Positions 13,887 through 20,733 of a DNA stretch of 42,910 bases are shown here, one piece after another. This DNA comes from CAZYQW01 sp964649825 (lineage in GTDB: Bacteria > Planctomycetota > B15-G4 > JADJEK01). A program made the position numbers and the translations under genes. The notes beneath the pieces are model-generated. The model was not told the DNA's origin and made no database searches. It saw only the letters and a list, made by a program, of their open reading frames with translations. Every line of letters starts with the position of its first letter. Position 1 is the first letter of the stretch. The stretch covers positions 1-42,910 of the forward strand of contig CAZYQW010000113.1 of the NCBI GenBank assembly GCA_964649825.1, in the 5' to 3' direction.

Positions 13887-16095
13887 GCGCGTCGATCAGT
13901 CGATCGATCGCGTCCTTCAGCTCCGTGACTCCGTCGAGCCGGGAGAGCGCCTCGAGGAACGCCGGGGCCAGCGCCGGGTCGCCGGCGAGCAGGGCGTCGA
14001 GCCGGGCGGCGCCGCCCTCCGCCGCGTCGGCCAGAGCGAGCACGACCTCGGCCTCGATCGTGTCCAGGTGGCGCGTCGCGAGGTTGGCGCTCTTGCGCGC
14101 CGCGTCGTAGTTGCGCTGGCCGAGCTTCTCGAGGGCGAACGCGACGTGGGCGCGGGCGAAGAGACGCTCCGACTGCGCCTCGTGCCCCTGATCGCGCAAC
14201 AGGCGGCCGGCCTCGAACGCCGCGTCGCCGTCGTACGCGTGCACCGCGAGGAGCGCGTCGTAGCAGACCAGCGCGAGCGTCCGGTCGCCGCGCCGCTCGG
14301 CCTCGTCCGCGCGCGCGAGGAGGGTCGTCGCCGGCTCCGTCCCGTTCGCCACCTCGTCGAGCAGGAGGCGCGTCGCCGCCGAATCGTGACCCGTCGCCGC
14401 GAGCAGCCGCACCGGATCGTTCGGATCGGTCTCGGCTCGGACGCGAAGCGCGCGGCGCAGGAAGCCGCGCGCCGCCGAGACCCGTCCATCCTCGAGGGCG
14501 AGCGCGGCGAGCCGGAGCAAGGTGTCGCGGTGGTGGGGGTAGAGCTCGAGCATGCGCCGGCGCAGCCGGTGCTCTTCGTCGCGGCTCTCGCTCGTCCGGC
14601 CGGGGTCGCGGCGCAGCATCTCCGCCGAGTACTGCAGCAGGAACGGGTTCGCGTCGTCGAGCGTCCGGGCCCACGCCGCGAAGTGCCCGGCCTCCGACTT
14701 GTAGCGCACGTCGCCCTTCTCGATCGCCTGCTCGAGACGCCGCGCGGACCACGCCATCAGCGTGTCCGCGCCGAGCGACTTCACGCCCACGAACAGCGCG
14801 GCGACGAGATAGAGGGGCAGGATGAGATCGAGGGGCGATCGGTGCCGGCGGCTGCCGTCGGACAGGATCGAGTCTCGGTAGGGCAGGAGCGACCCCGCCA
14901 GCGCGACGAGCAAAAGGGCGCTCGGCGGGTGGTTCTGCGGCGCGCGGAACAGCCCCACCACGAGGAGCGCGAGCAGGGCGGCGGCGAGGGCGGGGGCGAT
15001 CGCCTTCCTCGGATCGTCGTCCGGCAGGATCGCGGCGTGCCGGAACGCGAGGAGCGCGGGCAGCAGGAACGCGAGGAACAAGAGCAGCGCGACGACGCCG
15101 CCCTCGGCGGCGAGGAGGGCGTATTGGTTGTGCGGGTCCTCGGCCTCGGTTCGGGCGCCCTGGATCTCGAGCGCGGCCTCGGCGGGATCGCGGAACGGCG
15201 GGAACGCGGCGCGGAAGTTCCCGGGGCCGTGCCCGACGATCGGGCGCGCCCGCGTCATGTCGATCGACGCGGCCAGGAGGAGCGCGCGCTGGCGATTCGG
15301 CGGATAGTCGCTCGAGAGGATCGACGCGTCGCTCGCGATCGCCTTCATGCGGAACGCGTCGGCGCCGCCGGCTCCGAACGCGAGGGCGGCGCCCACGGCG
15401 AGCAGCCCGATCGACGCCGGGCCGAGCGTGCGGCGGGCGACGAGGCCGCGGGCGAGGAACGGCGCGGCGACGACGCCGGCGACGGCGGCGAGCAGCGCTC
15501 CGCGGCTCTCGGTCGCCACGAGCCCACCGACCGCGAGGGGCAGGGCGATCGCGGCCGTGCCGCGCGCGATGCCTCGCCCGCCCGCCAACGTGACCAGCGC
15601 GAGCGGCACGATCGGCGCCAGGAACTCGCCGGTCAGGTTCGTGTTGCCGAACGTCGACACCGCGGCATCCTGATCGAACGGATCGCCGAACGGGAAGTCC
15701 ACGCCCGCCGTCTGGAGGAGCGCCAACGCTCCGGCGGCCGCGCCGAGGACGAGCACGGCGATCGGGATGCGACGCGGATGGAGCCAACCGTCGTCGTGGA
15801 CGGCGACCAGGAGCACGAGCAGCACCAGCAGGGTCGCGATCGATCGGAACGCCTCGGGGAGGTTCGTCGCCGCGTGCGGCCCGATCGTCGCCGACCACGC
15901 GAACAGCCCCGCGAACGCGAGGAGCGGCCACGACAGTGGAGCGCGCGCCGTGCCGCGCAGGCGGCCGAACGTCGCGCCGGGGAGCAGGACGAGCGGACCC
16001 AGGACGAGGAGGACGCCCTGCTTGAAGTGAGGCTGCTCGAACGCCATCGGTTCGACGGCGAGGACGACGAGGGCGAGGAGCAGGATCAGGTTCAT
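13882..16095 (-). CDS. O-antigen ligase-like membrane protein with TPR region
   Basis: 737 aa from ATG 16095 (MNLILLLALVVLAVEPMAF); no strong ribosome-binding site is visible, and the longer open frame upstream is arginine-rich and unlikely. About 11 membrane segments fill residues 1-480, with the ligase signature GHGPGNFRAAF followed by EDPHNQYALLAAEGG near residue 315. The C-terminal third is soluble and helical (TPR-like; repeated ADEAERRGDRTLALVCYDAL-type units). Same architecture as the protein at 3427-6678 but shorter and divergent. Likely role: glycan ligation or polymerisation at the cell surface, substrate unknown. It is the last gene of the minus-strand run that starts with the serine protease. 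Confidence 0.8.
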   Translation of the reverse strand: MNLILLLALVVLAVEPMAFEQPHFKQGVLLVLGPLVLLPGATFGRLRGTARAPLSWPLLAFAGLFAWSATIGPHAATNLPEAFRSIATLLVLLVLLVAVHDDGWLHPRRIPIAVLVLGAAAGALALLQTAGVDFPFGDPFDQDAAVSTFGNTNLTGEFLAPIVPLALVTLAGGRGIARGTAAIALPLAVGGLVATESRGALLAAVAGVVAAPFLARGLVARRTLGPASIGLLAVGAALAFGAGGADAFRMKAIASDASILSSDYPPNRQRALLLAASIDMTRARPIVGHGPGNFRAAFPPFRDPAEAALEIQGARTEAEDPHNQYALLAAEGGVVALLLFLAFLLPALLAFRHAAILPDDDPRKAIAPALAAALLALLVVGLFRAPQNHPPSALLLVALAGSLLPYRDSILSDGSRRHRSPLDLILPLYLVAALFVGVKSLGADTLMAWSARRLEQAIEKGDVRYKSEAGHFAAWARTLDDANPFLLQYSAEMLRRDPGRTSESRDEEHRLRRRMLELYPHHRDTLLRLAALALEDGRVSAARGFLRRALRVRAETDPNDPVRLLAATGHDSAATRLLLDEVANGTEPATTLLARADEAERRGDRTLALVCYDALLAVHAYDGDAAFEAGRLLRDQGHEAQSERLFARAHVAFALEKLGQRNYDAARKSANLATRHLDTIEAEVVLALADAAEGGAARLDALLAGDPALAPAFLEALSRLDGVTELKDAIDRLIDAR

Positions 16096-16249
16096 CGCGG
16101 GTTCGTGCGTACGGAGTCGGGAGCCGCCCGGAACGGAGGCTCGATCCGGCCACCATAGCGATTGCGGGCCGCCGGCTTCAGCCGCCGCGCGGATCGGGAG
16201 CGTCGCGAATCCGGCGACCCTCGCGGGGAGTCGATCGGGTCGCGTCGAA

Positions 16250-17251
16250 TCAGCTCCCGCCGATCGACACCGCGGCGGGCCGGCGGAGGGGAAGGCGGAA
16301 GGAGAAGCGGCAGCCGCGCGGCTCGTTCGCCTCGAGCCACAGCCGCCCCGCGTGCCGTTGGATGATCTCGCGGCTGATCGGCAGGCCAAGCCCCGTCCCG
16401 CGCGCGGCCGCGTCCGCTCCGTTCGCGCGCCGCACCTGGCGGAAGCGCTCGAACACGTTCTCCTGCTCGTGCTCCGGCACGCCGTCTCCCTCGTCCTCGA
16501 CGTCCAGGCGCCACTGGTCGTCGCTCACGCGGGCTCGGAGCACGATGCGCCCGCCGGCCGGCGAGAACTTGACCGCGTTCGAGATCAGGTTGGTCATCAC
16601 CTGCGCGATGCGGTCCACGTCGCCCTCGGCCGCGATCGGCGCGTCCGCAAGGTCGAGCTGGAAGTCGATGCGCCGCTCGGCCGCGAGCGGCGAGAGGCTC
16701 CGCACCACCCGTTGGATCAGCGCGGTCGCTTCGAACGGCGCGATTCGCCAGTCGGCGCGCCCGGCTTCGATCTTGGACAGGTCGAGCAGGTCGTCCACGA
16801 GCCGCGCGAGCCGCCCGCTCTCGGCGTGGATGATGCCGAGGAACTCCCGATCCGTGTCCGGATCCTCCTGGTCGTAGTTCAGCAGGATCTCCGCGAACGA
16901 CCGGATCGCGGCGAGGGGTGTGCGGAACTCGTGCGATACCTCGGAGAGGAACTGGTCCTTCCGCTCGCTCTGACGAACGATCTCGTCGAGGCGCGAGAGG
17001 CGAGTGCGCCGCGTGTCGATAGTGGATCGACGCGCGCGGCGTCGCGCTCGCCGGCAAGCGACTCGGTTCGCGCGATCGCGCCGTTCCCGTCGCGTCGCCG
17101 CGAGGAGCGCGGCCGCCGCCGCGAGCCCGACGCCGGCGGCGATCCGTCCGGCCGTCCCGAACGGAAGGAACGAGGCGACGAGCGCGAGCATGACGATGAA
17201 GGTCAGCGGGGCCGCGACACGGCGCGGCGGCCGCGCGAGGGCGTCGAGCAT
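16250..17251 (-). CDS. membrane sensor histidine kinase
   Basis: 333 aa. Two N-terminal membrane segments (~12-52) are joined by a very arginine-rich stretch (~54-88) to a DHp domain with the phospho-acceptor H-box SHEFRTPLAAIRSF (His107). The HATPase domain shows the N box NLISNAVKFSPAGG, VEDEGDGVPE and GTGLGLPISREII, so it should be active. There is almost no periplasmic loop, so it probably senses the membrane or a partner protein. No response regulator gene lies beside it, making it an orphan kinase in this window. The lower-complexity linker is odd but the frame is intact. Confidence 0.88.
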   Translation of the reverse strand: MLDALARPPRRVAAPLTFIVMLALVASFLPFGTAGRIAAGVGLAAAAALLAATRRERRDRANRVACRRARRRARRSTIDTRRTRLSRLDEIVRQSERKDQFLSEVSHEFRTPLAAIRSFAEILLNYDQEDPDTDREFLGIIHAESGRLARLVDDLLDLSKIEAGRADWRIAPFEATALIQRVVRSLSPLAAERRIDFQLDLADAPIAAEGDVDRIAQVMTNLISNAVKFSPAGGRIVLRARVSDDQWRLDVEDEGDGVPEHEQENVFERFRQVRRANGADAAARGTGLGLPISREIIQRHAGRLWLEANEPRGCRFSFRLPLRRPAAVSIGGS

Positions 17252-17373
17252 CCGTGCTCCTCGACTCCGGCAGGTTCGGGACGGAATCCGAGGAAGTCTT
17301 CGGCCGATCGCCCGCCGGGGCTTGACGAGATTCGAGGCGTTCCCGCGCGGTTGGCGTCAGGGACGACCTCCGC

Positions 17374-18306
17374 TCAGGATGCGTTCCCCTTCGTGTGGGT
17401 CGCCGCCGGCTCGAACAGAGAGTCCGCGAACCCGACCGGGTCGAACTCGGCGATGTCGTCGGCCTGCTCGCCGACGCCGACGAACTTCACCGGGAGGCCG
17501 ACCTTGTCGCGGATGGCGATCACCGCGCCGCCCTTCGCCGAGCCGTCGAGCTTGGCCAGGAACAGTCCCGTGACGGCGACCGCACCCTTGAACTGCGCGG
17601 CCTGCACCACTGCGTTCTGACCCGTGGTGGCGTCGAGCACCATCAGGACCTCATGGGGCGCGCCGGGGATCCGCCGGTCGAGGACCTTCGTGATCTTCGA
17701 GAGCTCGCGCATCAGCGTCTCCTGCGTGTGGAGCCGGCCCGCCGTGTCGACGAGAAGGACGTCGGCGTTCGTCTTGATCGCGCGGTCGGCCGCGTCGAAC
17801 GCGACCGACGCCGGGTCGATCTCGGGGCGTCCGGAGACGAGTTCGGCGCCGACGCGGTCGGCCCAGATGCGGAGCTGCTCGACGGCGGCGGCTCGGAACG
17901 TGTCGGCGGCGCCGATCACGACGCGGCGTCCCTGGGACGTGAAGTGTCGGGCCAGCTTCGCGATCGACGTCGTCTTGCCCGAGCCGTTCACGCCGACGAC
18001 GAGGATGACGGTGGGGGGGTGGTCCGCGAGCCGGATCCCCTGCCGCTCGCCGAGCCGTTCGCGAACGTCTTTCTTCAGGAACTCGTAGACGTCGGTCGTC
18101 GTCTTGAGCTCGCGTCGCTTGTACGCGGCGCGCGCGTCCGCGATGATCTCGGTCGCGCACGGCCCGAGGTCGGCCGTGTAGAGCGTCTCCTCGAGTTCGT
18201 CGAGGACCGCGTCGTCGAGGTCGCGCCCGATCGAGAGGATCGCGTTTAACCCCTTCGCCAGCTTCTCGCGCGTCTTCTTCAGCCCCGCGCGCAGTCGTTC
18301 GAACAT
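17374..18306 (-). CDS. ftsY: signal recognition particle receptor FtsY
   Basis: 310 aa, complete, without the long acidic A domain found in some homologues. FtsY is the membrane-associated GTPase that docks SRP-bound ribosomes to SecYEG. Residues 1-90 form the helical N domain; the G domain has GVNGSGKTTSIAKLA (105-119), DTFRAAAVEQL, DTAGRLH, TKLDGSAKGG-type and the C-terminal GVGEQADDIAEFDP. It follows nusB by 27 bases on the same strand, which suggests cotranscription. Confidence 0.96.
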   Translation of the reverse strand: MFERLRAGLKKTREKLAKGLNAILSIGRDLDDAVLDELEETLYTADLGPCATEIIADARAAYKRRELKTTTDVYEFLKKDVRERLGERQGIRLADHPPTVILVVGVNGSGKTTSIAKLARHFTSQGRRVVIGAADTFRAAAVEQLRIWADRVGAELVSGRPEIDPASVAFDAADRAIKTNADVLLVDTAGRLHTQETLMRELSKITKVLDRRIPGAPHEVLMVLDATTGQNAVVQAAQFKGAVAVTGLFLAKLDGSAKGGAVIAIRDKVGLPVKFVGVGEQADDIAEFDPVGFADSLFEPAATHTKGNAS

Positions 18307-18333
18307 CGAATCGCTCTTTCTCGCCGTGTTCGG

Positions 18334-18864
18334 CTAGCCGGGTTCGGGCTCGTCGGCCGTCTCGTCGACCGACTCGTCGATCGTCCGTTCGGTCGTCTCG
18401 CCTTCGGGCTCGGGCGCCACGTCGGCCGGGACGGCCCCGGCGCCCCGGGGCAGGCGTTCTCGGTCGCGGCGGACGCGGTCGAGGATGCCGTTCACGAACG
18501 CGCCGGACTTGGCGGTGGAGAACCGCTTCGCGATCTCGATCGCCTCGTTGATCGTCACCTGCGGAGGAATGTCATCGCGATGGAGGAGCTCGTGCACGGC
18601 GAGGCGCAGCAGGTTCCGGTCGACCGCGGCGAGCCGCTCGAGGCGCCAGTTCGACGCGACGCGGCGGATCTCGTCGTCGATCTCGCTCTTGTGCTCGAGC
18701 GTCCCGTGGACGAGCCCGGTGGCGAACAAGTAGATCGCGTCGTCCTTCGTCTGCAGCCGGAGGAACGGATCGACGCGCAGCGAGCCGCCGTCCTCGCGCA
18801 CGTCGGCCGCGTAGAGGAACTGCAGGGCGAGCTCGCGGGCTCGGGTTCGTTTTCGGATCGCCAT
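18334..18864 (-). CDS. nusB: transcription antitermination factor NusB
   Basis: 176 aa. NusB binds boxA RNA with NusE (S10) and promotes rRNA antitermination. The all-helical core (~1-140) shows TRARELALQFLYAADV and INEAIEIAKRFSTAKSGAFVNGILDRV, both characteristic. A C-terminal tail of about 35 residues rich in Asp, Glu and Thr extends beyond the usual family end; it is probably disordered. It lies between ribH and ftsY; a ribH-nusB pair is common in bacteria. Confidence 0.95.
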   Translation of the reverse strand: MAIRKRTRARELALQFLYAADVREDGGSLRVDPFLRLQTKDDAIYLFATGLVHGTLEHKSEIDDEIRRVASNWRLERLAAVDRNLLRLAVHELLHRDDIPPQVTINEAIEIAKRFSTAKSGAFVNGILDRVRRDRERLPRGAGAVPADVAPEPEGETTERTIDESVDETADEPEPG

Positions 18865-18918
18865 CGTGGATCGGTTCGGTTCGACGTTGCGCGCGAGGAG
18901 GTCCCTCGAGCACCGTGA

Positions 18919-19392
18919 TCAGGGGTCCTGCTTGAGCTGCTCGATCGTGCGGACGGTCTCGATCGCGGCGCGGGCCGTGTCGGCGCCCTTGTTGCCCGCC
19001 TTGCCGCCGGCGCGGTCGATCGCCTGCTCGAGCGAGTCGACGGTGAGGACGCCGAAGAGCGCGGGGACCCCGGTGTCGAGCCCCGCGCGCAGGATGCCGG
19101 CCGTGGCCGCCTCGCAGACGTGCCGGTAGTGGTCGGTGTCGCCGCGCACGACGGCGCCGAGGCAGAGGATCGCGTCGTACCGGCCGGAGCGGGCGGCGGA
19201 CGCGGCGACGAGCGGCAGCTCGAACGCGCCCGACGTGCGGGCCACGGTGACGTCGCCGTCCGCGACCCCGAGCGCGCGCAGCTCGGAGAGCGCGCCCTCG
19301 AGCAGACGCCCCGTGACGAAGTCGTTGAATCGCGCCACGGCGACCAGGATCCGAAGGCCGCGACCATCGCGGCTCACGTCGAGCTCCCTCAT
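18919..19392 (-). CDS. ribH: 6,7-dimethyl-8-ribityllumazine synthase
   Basis: 157 aa, normal length. RibH condenses 5-amino-6-ribitylamino-uracil with dihydroxybutanone phosphate, the penultimate step of riboflavin synthesis. Seen motifs: VARFNDFVTGRLLEGA, SGAFELPL, GAVVRGDTDHYRHVC with the catalytic His, and GVLTVDSLEQA followed by GGKAGNKG. The ATG lies one base after the stop codon of the upstream serine protease, so expression is probably coupled to it. No other riboflavin gene is present here. Confidence 0.96.
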   Translation of the reverse strand: MRELDVSRDGRGLRILVAVARFNDFVTGRLLEGALSELRALGVADGDVTVARTSGAFELPLVAASAARSGRYDAILCLGAVVRGDTDHYRHVCEAATAGILRAGLDTGVPALFGVLTVDSLEQAIDRAGGKAGNKGADTARAAIETVRTIEQLKQDP

Positions 19393-19393
19393 C

Positions 19394-20353
19394 CTAGTGG
19401 TCCGCTTGCTTCGCCGGCGGCCGCGCCGGCGGCGCCAGGTAGCGGTAGCCCGAGTTCGGGTTGTCGCGGTCGTACGCGAACGCGTCGCGATTCTCGATGA
19501 AGTGCTTCACGTAATCGACGGGGATCGCGAAGTTCAGCCCCTCGGAGAAGAGGCGTTTCCATGAGTTGACGCCGATCACCTCGCCCTTCGCGTTGAAGAG
19601 CGGCCCACCCGAGTTGCCCGGATTCACCGCGGCGTCGATCTGGATGTAGACCTTGCCGTCGTTGGCCCGGTTCGTCAGCGAGACGATCCCTTCGGTCACG
19701 CTGCGCTCGAGCCCCTGCGGCGCGCCGACGACGAAGCAGGTCTGGCCGACGCCGACGTCGTCGATCCGACCGAGGTAGACCTTCTTGAGCTCGTGACCCT
19801 TCAGCTCCTCTTCATCGATCTTGATCAGGGCCAGGTCGACGAACGAGTTCACGGCGACGATCTTCACCCGGTCGAAGGTCGTCTTCTCGAACTGGCCGTC
19901 GACGAGCTTGTAGACGGTCACCGACACCTCGATCTCGCCCTGGACGACGTGCGCGTTCGTGACGATGTAGCCGTCCTCGCGGATGATGAAGCCCGATCCG
20001 AGCGAGCCGGGCACCTTCACGAGGACCACTCCCTCGCCGTACTTCTCGACCGCCGCCTTCACGCCGATCTCGGGCAGACTGGCCGACGCGTAGAGGCCGA
20101 AGTCCGTCGCGGAAGCCGCCGTCGCATCCGGTCCGCCCGGTCCGTCGGGTCCGTCCGTGCCTTCCGAGACGCGGCGTGCGATCCGCTCCTTCGGCACCTC
20201 GAGCACCGTGAAGCCGATGTCGACGAACACGGAGTCGTCGGTCTCCTTCAGGATCTCGCCGCGCACGACCTTGCCGTCGGCGAGCCGCAACTCGTCGGCC
20301 GCGAGCGGCGCGGCCAGGAGGAAGGTGAAGAGTGGGATCGCGATCGTTCGCAT
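19394..20353 (-). CDS. periplasmic trypsin-like serine protease without PDZ domain
   Basis: 319 aa from ATG 20353, preceded by GGAGAA; the frame is open far upstream but those codons are noncoding. A signal peptide (1-19, cut after AAPLAAD-type sequence) is followed by a short beta domain (~20-60), a Gly/Pro/Asp linker and a chymotrypsin-fold domain with the triad His135 (TNAHVV), Asp173 (VDLALI) and Ser248 (GNSGGPL). This resembles DegP/HtrA proteases, but no PDZ domain follows; the C-terminus is a proline-rich tail. It heads the ribH-nusB-ftsY run. Substrates are unknown; a quality-control role is an inference from the family. Confidence 0.88.
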   Translation of the reverse strand: MRTIAIPLFTFLLAAPLAADELRLADGKVVRGEILKETDDSVFVDIGFTVLEVPKERIARRVSEGTDGPDGPGGPDATAASATDFGLYASASLPEIGVKAAVEKYGEGVVLVKVPGSLGSGFIIREDGYIVTNAHVVQGEIEVSVTVYKLVDGQFEKTTFDRVKIVAVNSFVDLALIKIDEEELKGHELKKVYLGRIDDVGVGQTCFVVGAPQGLERSVTEGIVSLTNRANDGKVYIQIDAAVNPGNSGGPLFNAKGEVIGVNSWKRLFSEGLNFAIPVDYVKHFIENRDAFAYDRDNPNSGYRYLAPPARPPAKQADH

Positions 20354-20384
20354 CGCGGTTCTCCGGTCGGGGCAGAATCGAGTC

Positions 20385-20391
20385 ATTCTAG
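20385..20391 (-). promoter_or_regulatory. CTAGAAT -10-like box for the protease operon
   Basis: CTAGAAT reads on the minus strand 32 bases before the protease ATG. The same heptamer occurs before a tRNA gene, before an FG-GAP gene and before the heparinase-like gene. Only the -10 part is convincing; no clear -35 is seen. Confidence 0.45.
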
Positions 20392-20690
20392 GGTGGAGGC
20401 GGCCGCACGCAAGGTTCCGCGATCCGTCCCGGGTCGGACCCGGAGAATCCCGACTCGACGCCGACGGCCCGCGCCGAAGCCGCCGCCTGCCCCTTGTTCC
20501 ACGCCGCGTATCTCGACGCGCTCGAGCCTCGCCCGGGAGGAGGACCACTGGCGCCGCCGCGAGATCGTCGCCGCGATGCAGAAGGCGAACCGCGAGCTCG
20601 CTGACATCGAGATCGAGCCCGAGGAGGACGACGCCTCGGACGCCCGGTGGGACGGGGGCGCCGCCGCCGGCCGGCGGTGGACCGACGGCC
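20391..20690 (+). pseudogene. probable frameshifted small gene, function unknown
   Basis: Two plus-strand frames show strong coding character in succession. Around 20425-20523 the reading DPENPDSTPTARAEAAAC leads into PLFHAAYLDALE with nearly all codons ending in G/C. After about 20525 the coding signal passes to another frame: LAREEDHWRRREIVAAMQ then KANRELADIEIEPEEDDASD. A single-base change in the GGGAGGAGGA tract would join them. No clear start codon or stop is found, and the second frame then runs antisense into the C25 gene. I do not recognise the family. It may be a decayed gene or carry a sequencing error. Confidence 0.4.
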
Positions 20691-20699
20691 GGCGGCGGC
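20660..20699 (-). terminator. strong GC hairpin after the C25 gene
   Basis: A perfect 14-bp inverted repeat (GCCGCCGCCGGCCG with CGGCCGGCGGCGGC) encloses a 12-base loop, 35 bases past the stop of the C25 protease gene. It has no U-tract, so termination would be of the tract-less kind, or the hairpin only protects the mRNA end. Confidence 0.5.
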
Positions 20700-20733
20700 C
20701 CGGTTCGCGCATCCGCGCGAGCCGGATCCGACC

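Larger units (their letters stand above)
20354..20733. other. 380-base gap between C25 protease and serine protease genes
   Basis: Besides the promoter-like box, the possible frameshifted gene and the GC hairpin listed separately, no further feature is seen in this gap. The two flanking genes are both on the minus strand, so the hairpin near 20680 probably ends the C25 transcript before the next promoter at 20391. Confidence 0.5.
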
